NCBI GenBank assembly: GCA_026193555.1
Contig: JAPHUU010000126.1
Span: 1 to 5,892, forward strand
Source of the DNA: Rhodanobacter sp.
GTDB lineage: Bacteria; Pseudomonadota; Gammaproteobacteria; Xanthomonadales; Rhodanobacteraceae
Length of the DNA: 5,892 bases
Reading direction: 5' to 3'
The first letter of the stretch is position 1; each line of letters opens with the position of its first letter. The notes under the pieces are model-generated. The model worked only from the letters and a program-made list of their open reading frames with translations. It was not told the origin of the DNA and did not search any database. The translations under genes were made by a program, and so were the position numbers. Below, piece after piece: positions 1 through 5,658 of this stretch.

Positions 1-1
1 G

Positions 2-526
<525 letters not shown>

Positions 527-564
527 GGGCACGCGGCACATCGCGTACCCTCCGCCATACATGC

Positions 565-590
565 AACCTGTCTGGTCCGGACGGGTTTCG
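565..590 (+). terminator. Weak terminator-like hairpin after lpd
   Basis: Bases 565-572 (AACCTGTC) pair with 580-587 (GACGGGTT), giving eight pairs including one T-G wobble, around a 7-base loop. Only a short T stretch (TTT at 586-588) follows, so termination would be partial at best. It lies 38 bases after the lpd stop and just before the ribosome binding site of the next gene, so it may separate lpd from the LOG gene or attenuate read-through into it. Confidence 0.35.
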
Positions 591-597
591 TGCTTCC

Positions 598-602
598 GGA
601 GG
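598..602 (+). promoter_or_regulatory. Ribosome binding site that fixes the LOG gene start
   Basis: GGAGG at 598-602 stands 5 bases before the ATG at 608. An in-frame GTG at 590 would lie upstream of this site and has no such sequence before it, so the ATG is the better start. Confidence 0.8.
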
Positions 603-607
603 TTTGG

Positions 608-1204
608 ATGGCTGAAGTGAAGTCCCTCTGCGTCTACTGCGGTTCGAGCAGCGGCAACCATCCAGATTACACCGAGTTGGCGCACTCGTTCGGTGCCGAG
701 ATGGCGCGGCGCGGTATCACGCTGATCTATGGCGGCGGCAAGGTCGGCCTGATGGGTACGCTGGCCGACGCTGTCCTGTCCGGCGGTGGCCAGGTGATCG
801 GGGTGATTCCCCGCCAACTGGTCGAGCGCGAGGTGGCGCATCCCGGCCTGAGCGAGCAGGTGGTGGTCGACACCATGCATCAGCGCAAGACCCGCATGTA
901 CGAGCTGTCCGATGCCTTCGTTGCCCTGCCCGGCGGCTTCGGCACGATGGACGAAATGTTCGAAATGCTGACCTGGGCGCAACTCGGCCTGCACCACTAC
1001 CCCTGCGCCTTTCTCGACGTGCGCGGCTACTACACCAGCGTGCGCACGATGATGGATCACATGGTCGACGAGGGCTTTGTGAAGCCCGGCCAGCGCAACA
1101 GCGTCTGGTTCGGCGACTCGATGTCCCAGCTGTTCGACTGGATGGACCACCACGACGGCGAGCATGCCGCGCGGGTGATCGGGCCGTCCAGCATCAAGGC
1201 CTGA
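608..1204 (+). CDS. LOG-family protein (TIGR00730 type), nucleoside 5'-monophosphate phosphoribohydrolase
   Basis: A 198-residue cytoplasmic protein of the LOG (LONELY GUY) family. Characterised members cleave the N-glycosidic bond of cytokinin riboside monophosphates or AMP, releasing the free base and ribose 5-phosphate. Visible family marks are the nucleotide-binding Rossmann start with GSSSG (12-16), YGGGKVGLMG (41-50), the MHQRK segment (90-94), and the diagnostic PGGxGTxxE motif as PGGFGTMDE (108-116), whose residues line the active site and dimer interface. The length is normal for short bacterial LOG proteins. The start at 608 is chosen for the GGAGG 5 bases upstream. The next gene begins 15 bases after the stop on the same strand, so the two are probably cotranscribed. 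No convincing promoter was seen in the 81 bases after lpd. Whether the physiological substrate is a cytokinin nucleotide or a general purine nucleotide cannot be read from the sequence; older annotations often call such proteins lysine decarboxylases, which is wrong for this motif. Confidence 0.93.
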   Translation: MAEVKSLCVYCGSSSGNHPDYTELAHSFGAEMARRGITLIYGGGKVGLMGTLADAVLSGGGQVIGVIPRQLVEREVAHPGLSEQVVVDTMHQRKTRMYELSDAFVALPGGFGTMDEMFEMLTWAQLGLHHYPCAFLDVRGYYTSVRTMMDHMVDEGFVKPGQRNSVWFGDSMSQLFDWMDHHDGEHAARVIGPSSIKA

Positions 1205-1219
1205 TCGAGGGAGTCCACG

Positions 1220-2218
1220 ATGACCATGTTTCGCGCCTTCCGCATCCATGACGACGACGCCAGCTATCACGCCGGCATCGAGAACATGACAGTCGATGCG
1301 CTGTCGCCCGGCGAAGTGCTGGTGAAGACGGCCTGGTCGTCGGTGAACTACAAGGATGCGCTTGCCGGTACCGGCAAGGGAAGGATCCTGCGTCAGTATC
1401 CGTTGAACGGCGGCATCGATGTGGCGGGCCATGTGGTGGCATCCACCGACCCCGCATTCCGTGAAGGCGATGCGGTACTTTGCACCGGCAGCGGGCTGTC
1501 GGAGACGCGCGACGGCGGCTTCAGCGAGTACACCCGCCTCGATGCGCGGTGGGCCATCGCATTGCCGGCGGGATTGAGCCTGCGCGAAAGCATGATCCTC
1601 GGCACCGCGGGATTCACGGCGGCGCTGGGCCTGCTGCGCATGCAGGACAACCGACAGACGCCGACGCTGGGGCCGATCGCGGTCACCGGTGCCAGTGGCG
1701 GCGTTGGCATGCTGGCGATCGACATCTTCTGCCGTGCCGGTTACGAAGTGCATGCGATCAGTGGCAAGCCCGATCACTTCGACTTCCTGCGCAGCCTCGG
1801 CGCCGCCGAATGCATCGATCGCCATCACCTGACATTCAGCGGCAAACCGATGGATACGGCGCGTTTCGGCGGCGCCTTCGACAATGTCGGCGGGGCGATG
1901 CTCGGTGGCCTGCTGCCACTGATCAGTCCGTACGGCAATGTGGCCATCTGCGGCAATGCCGGCGGCGTCGAATTCAGCAGCACCGTGATGCCCTTCATCA
2001 TCCGCGGCGCCAGCCTGCTGGGGATTGCGTCGGCCGGAACCGCACGCGATATCCGCGATGAAATCTGGCGGCGGCTGGCCAGCGACTGGAAGCCACGGCA
2101 TCTGCAACGCATCGCGACCCGCGAGATCGTGCTGGATCAGTTGCCCGACGTATTCCCGCAAATGCTGGCTGGTGAATCGTTTGGCCGCACTCTGGTGCGC
2201 ATGGACAACACGGTTTGA
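1220..2218 (+). CDS. acuI: YhdH/AcuI-family NADPH-dependent oxidoreductase (acrylyl-CoA reductase type)
   Basis: A 332-residue medium-chain dehydrogenase/reductase of the zinc-free quinone-oxidoreductase branch, matching the YhdH/YhfP/AcuI subfamily along its length. Characterised AcuI and YhdH reduce acryloyl-CoA to propionyl-CoA with NADPH, removing a toxic electrophile. Visible marks are WSSVNYKDAL (39-48), IDVAGHV (66-72) in the GroES-like N-domain, GTAGFTA (128-134), the dinucleotide loop TGASGGVG (156-163), the SGK element (181-183) typical of an NADPH 2'-phosphate site, and VMPFIIRGASLLGI (256-269), a signature stretch of this subfamily. The cysteine cluster of structural-zinc alcohol dehydrogenases is absent. 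GAGGGAG at 1207-1213 lies 6 bases before the chosen ATG; a second ATG two codons on is less well placed. It follows the LOG gene by 15 bases. The acrylyl-CoA reaction is inferred from the family; other enoyl or quinone substrates remain possible. Confidence 0.92.
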   Translation: MTMFRAFRIHDDDASYHAGIENMTVDALSPGEVLVKTAWSSVNYKDALAGTGKGRILRQYPLNGGIDVAGHVVASTDPAFREGDAVLCTGSGLSETRDGGFSEYTRLDARWAIALPAGLSLRESMILGTAGFTAALGLLRMQDNRQTPTLGPIAVTGASGGVGMLAIDIFCRAGYEVHAISGKPDHFDFLRSLGAAECIDRHHLTFSGKPMDTARFGGAFDNVGGAMLGGLLPLISPYGNVAICGNAGGVEFSSTVMPFIIRGASLLGIASAGTARDIRDEIWRRLASDWKPRHLQRIATREIVLDQLPDVFPQMLAGESFGRTLVRMDNTV

Positions 2219-2229
2219 CGAGAACGCCC

Positions 2230-2258
2230 TTGGAAGTGCCGTCGCCACAGCTTAGAAT
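2230..2258 (+). promoter_or_regulatory. Sigma70-type promoter for the PilH-like regulator
   Basis: TTGGAA (2230-2235) and TAGAAT (2253-2258) are separated by exactly 17 bases, matching four and five of the six consensus positions. The expected start near 2265 gives a leader of about 23 bases with a modest GGGAAA ribosome binding site at 2273-2278. The element lies in the 69-base gap after the oxidoreductase gene, so the regulator can be expressed independently of it. Confidence 0.65.
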
Positions 2259-2287
2259 CACGCAACCTCTCCGGGAAATATCACCTT

Positions 2288-2653
2288 ATGGCACGCATCC
2301 TGATCGTCGATGATTCGCCGTCGCAGTTACTTGGCATCAAGAGGATCGTCGAAAAACTCGGGCACGAGACGCTCTCGGCCGAAGATGGTGCCGCCGGTGT
2401 CGAAGTGGCCAAACTGGAAAAGCCCGACCTGATCCTGATGGACGTGGTGATGCCGAATCTCAATGGTTTCCAGGCCACCCGCACGATCAGCAAGAATGCC
2501 GACACGGCACATATTCCGATCATCCTTGTGACCACCAAGGATCAGGAAACCGACAAGGTGTGGGGCATGCGCCAGGGCGCCAAGGCCTATGTGACCAAGC
2601 CGATCAAGGAAGAGGAGCTGATCCGGACCTTGAACGAGTTTCTTCCCGGCTGA
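2288..2653 (+). CDS. pilH: Single-domain response regulator, PilH/CheY-like
   Basis: A 121-residue protein made only of a receiver domain, with no DNA-binding or enzymatic output domain. All phosphotransfer residues are present: acidic pair D8-D9, phosphoacceptor D52 in LILMDVVMP, T82 in the LVTTKDQ segment, and K104 in YVTKPI. The stretch NLNGFQATR and especially TTKDQETDKVWGMRQGA (82-98) closely resemble PilH of the type IV pilus Chp/Pil chemosensory pathway. There, a CheA-type kinase phosphorylates PilG and PilH to control twitching motility. No pilG, pilI, pilJ or chpA lies beside it, so here it stands alone between its own promoter and a strong terminator. The symbol rests on remembered similarity; an orphan CheY-like regulator serving another kinase is the alternative. 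Confidence 0.88.
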   Translation: MARILIVDDSPSQLLGIKRIVEKLGHETLSAEDGAAGVEVAKLEKPDLILMDVVMPNLNGFQATRTISKNADTAHIPIILVTTKDQETDKVWGMRQGAKAYVTKPIKEEELIRTLNEFLPG

Positions 2654-2679
2654 TCCTGCGATCAATCGGTTTCGAAAGG

Positions 2680-2708
2680 ACGGCGCCTCTCGGCGCCGTT
2701 CTTCATTT
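2680..2708 (+). terminator. Rho-independent terminator after the PilH-like gene
   Basis: A perfect 8-bp stem, ACGGCGCC (2680-2687) with GGCGCCGT (2692-2699), closes a TCTC tetraloop and is followed by a T-rich tail (2699-2708). It starts 27 bases after the stop codon. The gene on the other strand (cbpA) ends at 2726, so the two converge here. The minus-strand tail (TCCTTTCG) is less T-rich but could still serve transcripts from the opposite side. Confidence 0.8.
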
Positions 2709-2725
2709 GCGGGCCAGCGATCCGA

Positions 2726-3628
2726 TCAGCTGCGCGGATCGTAATCGGCGAAGGCCTTGTGCAGCGATTCGTAGGCCGCCTTCTGCTTGTCGCTCTCGGC
2801 CAGCGGGGCGCGTATCGACAATTCCACCAACTGATCGCCCGGATGCGCGCCCGGCATGCCGCGGCCTTTCAGACGCAGCTTGCGGCCGGACTGCGACCCG
2901 GCAGGTATACGCAGATCGACCGTGCCGGCCAGCGTCGGTACCGGCACGGTGGCACCGAGTGCGGCCTCCCACGGCGCAATCGGCAACACATGCACCACGT
3001 TGCGGCCGTCCAGACGAAAACGCGGGTCATCGCGGATATTGATTTCCAGCAGCAGGTCACCATGCGGTCCACCGGCCATGCCGGGCTGACCCTGACCGGA
3101 CAGCCTTATCACCTGACCGGACTGGATGCCGGCGGGAATCTTCACCTCCAGCACGCGCTCGCCGCCACTGGGATCCTGCATCATCAGTCGCGTTTTTCCA
3201 CCGTCGAAGGCGGTCTTCAGGTCGATCTGCACCTGCGCCTGCGAGTCACGACCACGCCGCGCGCGCGGCTGGCCGCGATGGCCGCCTCCACCACCGCGGC
3301 CGAACAAGCTCTCGAAGAAATCGCTGAAGTCGCCATCGCCGGCGTCGCCGAAACCCTGGCCATGCCCCGGTTGCCAGCCCGGCGGCGGGCGAAACTGCTC
3401 GCCCTGGCGGTAGCCGCCCGCGCGCACCTGATCATAGGCACGCCGCTTCTCGGCATCCTTGAGCACCTCGTTAGCCTCGTTGGCAGCCTTGAACTTCTCT
3501 TCGGCGCCGGCTTCCTTGCTCTTGTCCGGATGATATTTGCGCGCCAGCTTGCGGTACGCGGTCTTGATCTCGGCCTCGCTGGCATCGGGCTTCACACCGA
3601 GAATGTCGTAATAGTCTTTGAATTCCAC
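2726..3628 (-). CDS. cbpA: DnaJ-class co-chaperone CbpA (curved-DNA-binding protein type)
   Basis: A 300-residue type II J-domain protein. The J domain (about 4-67) carries DYYDILGV and the essential HPD motif at 33-35, which stimulates the ATPase of DnaK. It is followed by a Gly/Phe-rich linker (about 72-118, including a GRGGGGG run) and two DnaJ C-terminal beta domains (from about 130) that bind substrate. The C-terminal domains show [15 protein letters not shown] and [19 protein letters not shown]. The CxxCxGxG zinc repeats of true DnaJ are absent, and the length is close to E. coli CbpA, so the CbpA type is favoured. The GTG at 3628-3626 is chosen because AGGGAG lies 5 bases upstream and it yields the usual [10 protein letters not shown] start. 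Another in-frame GTG at 3646 would sit against the upstream terminator. The gene follows hsp20 by 73 bases, with a hairpin between, and no cbpM follows it. Role: substrate delivery to DnaK in the cytoplasm; nucleoid binding is known for the E. coli homologue only. Confidence 0.93.
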   Translation of the reverse strand: MEFKDYYDILGVKPDASEAEIKTAYRKLARKYHPDKSKEAGAEEKFKAANEANEVLKDAEKRRAYDQVRAGGYRQGEQFRPPPGWQPGHGQGFGDAGDGDFSDFFESLFGRGGGGGHRGQPRARRGRDSQAQVQIDLKTAFDGGKTRLMMQDPSGGERVLEVKIPAGIQSGQVIRLSGQGQPGMAGGPHGDLLLEINIRDDPRFRLDGRNVVHVLPIAPWEAALGATVPVPTLAGTVDLRIPAGSQSGRKLRLKGRGMPGAHPGDQLVELSIRAPLAESDKQKAAYESLHKAFADYDPRS

Positions 3629-3633
3629 CGCCA

Positions 3634-3639
3634 CTCCCT
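3634..3639 (-). promoter_or_regulatory. Ribosome binding site that fixes the cbpA start
   Basis: On the minus strand AGGGAG (3639-3634) stands 5 bases before the GTG at 3628-3626. The longer alternative from the GTG at 3646 would have to be read from within the terminator's T tail, where no ribosome binding site is seen. Confidence 0.75.
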
Positions 3640-3648
3640 GACTCACAC

Positions 3649-3679
3649 AAAACCCGCGGCGGGCTGACTCCGCCGCGGG
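3649..3679 (-). terminator. Intercistronic terminator or attenuator between hsp20 and cbpA
   Basis: Read on the minus strand, CCCGCCGCGG-type arms form a perfect 10-bp GC stem: 3679-3670 pairs with 3662-3653 around a 7-base loop. It is followed directly by TTTT (3652-3649) and then GTGTG. It lies 22 bases after the hsp20 stop and 20 bases before the cbpA start codon. The short T run suggests incomplete termination, which would let part of the hsp20 transcript continue into cbpA. Confidence 0.72.
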
Positions 3680-3701
3680 GATGGCTGCAACTTGCCTCGG
3701 C

Positions 3702-4151
3702 TCAGTGGCCGCTGTTGATGGTAATGCGTCGCGGCGCAGCCTGCGCCTTCTTCGGTATCACGATCTCCAGTACGCCGTGCCGGCCATGGGCGACGATATG
3801 CTCGGCATCGGCACTGTCCGGCAACGAAAATCGGCGATGGAACGCGCCCCGCTCCCGCTCAACGCGCGTAAATTTGCCTTCCCGCGCGGTGTCCGCGGCT
3901 TCACGCTCACCCTTGATGGTGAGGATACCTTTGTCCATGCTGACGTCGATCTGCGCCGGATCCACCCCGGGGATATCGGCCAGGATCACGAAACGCTGTT
4001 CGTCCTCGCGGATATCGACCCGCGGCGCCCATTGGCTGGTGACGACATCGGAAGCATCGGTATCGGGCTGCAGAAAGCGATCAAACACCTGCCGAAGCTC
4101 ATCAGGCAGCATGCGATGGGTGTTCCAGACGGTATGACGGCCAAGATTCAT
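3702..4151 (-). CDS. Small heat-shock protein, Hsp20/alpha-crystallin family
   Basis: A 149-residue ATP-independent holdase that binds unfolding cytoplasmic proteins and passes them to DnaK and its partners. The alpha-crystallin domain spans about 41-134, starting at [10 protein letters not shown], with LADIPGV (58-64), GILTIKGER (75-83), the RxERxxGxFxRxFxLP-type stretch at 96-111, and GVLEIVIPK (126-134). A C-terminal I-x-I anchor, ITI at 143-145, is the element that docks into neighbouring subunits to build oligomers. The short N-terminal arm contains [14 protein letters not shown], typical of bacterial class A members. The ATG at 4151 is chosen because GGAGGGA at 4163-4157 lies 5 bases upstream; a GTG one codon earlier is too close to it. 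A sigma32-like promoter stands upstream, and the DnaK co-chaperone gene cbpA follows. It resembles IbpA-type proteins broadly, but an exact name is not assigned. Confidence 0.95.
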   Translation of the reverse strand: MNLGRHTVWNTHRMLPDELRQVFDRFLQPDTDASDVVTSQWAPRVDIREDEQRFVILADIPGVDPAQIDVSMDKGILTIKGEREAADTAREGKFTRVERERGAFHRRFSLPDSADAEHIVAHGRHGVLEIVIPKKAQAAPRRITINSGH

Positions 4152-4156
4152 CACGT

Positions 4157-4163
4157 TCCCTCC
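4157..4163 (-). promoter_or_regulatory. Strong ribosome binding site of hsp20
   Basis: GGAGGGA on the minus strand (4163-4157) is a near-perfect Shine-Dalgarno sequence 5 bases from the ATG at 4151. It decides against the adjacent GTG at 4154, only 2 bases away. Confidence 0.8.
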
Positions 4164-4201
4164 TCGATAGGTATTGCGGCGGAATCACCGCTTGCCACAG
4201 A

Positions 4202-4229
4202 AAATAGGTGCGACGAGGGCCGATTCAAG
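4202..4229 (-). promoter_or_regulatory. Sigma32 (heat-shock) type promoter for hsp20
   Basis: On the minus strand CTTGAAT begins at 4229, and ACCTATTT (4209-4202) follows after a 13-base spacer from the 7-base element (14 from CTTGAA). This fits the heat-shock consensus CTTGAAA, 13-14 bases, CCCCATNT, with six of seven and six of eight positions if the ambiguous base counts as a match. The start would lie near 4195, giving a leader of about 44 bases. Placement before a small heat-shock gene supports the call. Confidence 0.62.
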
Positions 4230-4291
4230 GCGACAGTCGTCCATCAGGCGGTCTAGCATGGCGTGCCGTCACTCCCCGCATCCGAGATCGA

Positions 4292-4774
4292 ATGACCATC
4301 CAACCCGGCGACACCATTCCCGACATCGCGATCCAGGTCATCGACCAGGAGATCAGGCCCGCCCAGACCGGTGCACTGTTTGCCGGCCGCAAGGTGCTGC
4401 TGTTCGGCGTACCCGGTGCGTTCACCCCGACCTGCTCGACCAGGCACCTGCCGGGGTACTCCAGCCATTTCGGTGATTTCCGCGAGCGCGACATCACGGT
4501 GATGTGCCTGGCTGTCAACGACGCCTATGTCATGCAAGCCTGGGCTGCCTCGCAGCAGACCCCTGCCGGCCTGCTGATGCTGGCCGACGGTAACGCCAGC
4601 TTTACCCGTGCGCTGGGTCTGCAGCTGGACGGCACCGCATTCGGCATGGGCCTGCGGACACGGCGCTTTGCCCTGCTCGCCGAACATGGCGTAGTGCGGC
4701 TGTTGCAGGTAGAGGCGCCCGGCGAATTCCGCGTTTCCAGCGCGGAGGCAATGTTGGCGGCGATAGGCAAGTAG
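4292..4774 (+). CDS. Prx5-type peroxiredoxin (redoxin family)
   Basis: A 160-residue thiol peroxidase that reduces hydrogen and organic hydroperoxides in the cytoplasm. The active site PGAFTPTCS (41-49) has the peroxidatic cysteine C48 and its partner T45. The supporting arginine is likely in GMGLRTRRFALL (118-129). LAVNDAYVMQAW (73-84) is also characteristic of the Prx5 group. C72 is the only other cysteine; the C-terminal resolving cysteine of human Prx5 is not present, so it is probably a 1-Cys enzyme regenerated by glutathione/glutaredoxin or another thiol. The ATG at 4292 is chosen because it gives the normal domain start (MTIQPGDTIPD); the frame is open back to 4208 but encodes no family sequence. 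The ribosome binding site is weak (GAG near 4285). It diverges from hsp20 over a 140-base gap, where I find no clear plus-strand promoter. Confidence 0.92.
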   Translation: MTIQPGDTIPDIAIQVIDQEIRPAQTGALFAGRKVLLFGVPGAFTPTCSTRHLPGYSSHFGDFRERDITVMCLAVNDAYVMQAWAASQQTPAGLLMLADGNASFTRALGLQLDGTAFGMGLRTRRFALLAEHGVVRLLQVEAPGEFRVSSAEAMLAAIGK

Positions 4775-4798
4775 TGCTGCCAGGAGCCTGAACGCTCA

Positions 4799-4824
4799 CC
4801 TCAGCTGGGCTGAGGCTCTCCTTT
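4799..4824 (+). terminator. Possible terminator after the peroxiredoxin gene
   Basis: CCTCAGC (4799-4805) pairs perfectly with GCTGAGG (4809-4815) over a 3-base loop, and CTCTCCTTT follows. Flanking AGGAG (4782-4786) can also pair with CTCCT (4818-4822) to lengthen the structure. The tail is pyrimidine-rich rather than a clean T run, so efficiency is doubtful. Confidence 0.45.
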
Positions 4825-4840
4825 GCTCGGACAGGCTCAC

Positions 4841-4902
4841 GTTGGCAGCATGTCGTGCCCATGATTGGTCATGACCGGCAGCCCTCCCCGACATGCTGCA
4901 AC
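4841..4902. repeat. Nested inverted repeat (62 nt), possibly a REP-like element
   Basis: The outer arms GTTGGCAGCATGTCG (4841-4855) and CGACATGCTGCAAC (4889-4902) pair over 14 bp with a single bulged G. Inside, TGCC (4856-4859) can pair with GGCA (4877-4880), and CATGA (4860-4864) with TCATG (4869-4873). GGTCATGACC at 4867-4876 is also a perfect palindrome. No T run follows on either strand, so a simple terminator is unlikely. It lies in the non-coding stretch 4775-5012 between the peroxiredoxin gene and the tmRNA terminator. A REP or MITE-type element or a folded RNA 3' end are both possible; no second copy is in the window. Confidence 0.6.
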
Positions 4903-4944
4903 GATCAACTGATTCCCACCGCGGCCCCGGCCCGCCGTGGACAC

Positions 4945-4987
4945 AAAAAAGGCCGGAACCGTTGCTGTTGCTAGGGTTGCCGGCCTT
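4945..4987 (-). terminator. Rho-independent terminator of tmRNA (ssrA)
   Basis: On the minus strand AAGGCCGG plus AACC (4987-4975, with one bulged base at 4979) pairs with GGTT plus CCGGCCTT (4960-4949), a 12-bp stem closing a 14-base loop. It runs directly into six T residues (4950-4945). It begins about 25 bases beyond the mature 3' end of tmRNA, as expected for a precursor trimmed at its 3' end. Confidence 0.9.
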
Positions 4988-5009
4988 CGTTGGACTGCGT
5001 TGGAGCTTG

Positions 5010-5367
<358 letters not shown>

Positions 5368-5391
5368 GGGGAAAACTGATATGACCATAGC

Positions 5392-5421
5392 AGTATATGG
5401 GGCTGGCCATCTTCTATTCAA
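5392..5421 (-). promoter_or_regulatory. Sigma70-type promoter of ssrA
   Basis: On the minus strand TTGAAT (5421-5416) and TATACT (5397-5392) lie 18 bases apart, matching four and five of six consensus positions. The predicted start near 5385 leaves a leader of about 17 bases before the mature 5' end at 5367, which RNase P would remove. Confidence 0.7.
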
Positions 5422-5554
5422 TGCGGAGGCGCCAATCAGTCCTGCTGCCGCTGGAAGCAAGGGCCGCCCCGCTCGATCCGCACCACCTCCACTGAGCTCG
5501 CGGCACGCTTCACGACCGCTCGCTGCCCGCTCCCGGCACCCTCGGCCGCAGTGG

Positions 5555-5592
5555 ATTGTTCTCGCGTCCGGCTCGCCGGTATTGTTCGCGCG
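5555..5592 (+). repeat. Paired 12-nt direct repeat in the cytochrome promoter region
   Basis: ATTGTTCTCGCG (5555-5566) and ATTGTTCGCGCG (5581-5592) agree at 11 of 12 bases and start 26 bases apart. The second copy covers the proposed -35 element, and CCGGC-TC-GCCGG (5568-5579), an inverted repeat, lies between them. Such an arrangement could bind a regulator; no specific factor is suggested by the sequence. Confidence 0.45.
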
Positions 5593-5611
5593 AAGTTGCA
5601 ACGTCTATACT
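5582..5611 (+). promoter_or_regulatory. Candidate promoter for the c-type cytochrome gene
   Basis: TATACT (5606-5611) is a good -10 element. TTGTTC (5582-5587), 18 bases upstream, matches only the first three bases of the -35 consensus, so an activator may assist. The predicted start near 5618 gives a leader of about 40 bases. The remaining intergenic stretch (5368-5554), apart from the ssrA promoter, shows no gene or clear structure. Confidence 0.5.
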
Positions 5612-5658
5612 CGGCGACTTGTACCAACCCGCCCCGCCGTATTCGTGGAACTGACTCG

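Noticed and set aside
590..607. Upstream GTG start for the LOG gene
   Set aside because: The GGAGG ribosome binding site at 598-602 lies inside this extension and points to the ATG at 608; the six extra residues are not family sequence.
541..607. Promoter for the LOG gene in the gap after lpd
   Set aside because: CATACATG is a poor -10 candidate, and nothing like a -35 lies 16-18 bases upstream.
2759..3667. A 302-codon open frame on the plus strand opposite cbpA
   Set aside because: It is antisense to a clear DnaJ-type gene, its product has low complexity and no recognisable domain, and it has no good start signal. Long antisense frames are common in high-GC DNA.
3681..4256. A 191-codon open frame on the plus strand opposite hsp20
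   Set aside because: It is the shadow of the alpha-crystallin gene on the other strand, with no family resemblance. It also runs across the hsp20 promoter region.
4208..4291. N-terminal extension of the peroxiredoxin from a GTG at 4208
   Set aside because: The 28 extra residues would be Arg/Pro-rich with no signal peptide or domain and would overlap the hsp20 promoter. The normal Prx5 start is at 4292.
4916..4940. GC-rich inverted repeat just before the tmRNA terminator's T run
   Set aside because: CCACCGCGG and CCGCCGTGG pair with two mismatches; this is weak in such GC-rich sequence and next to an already sufficient terminator.
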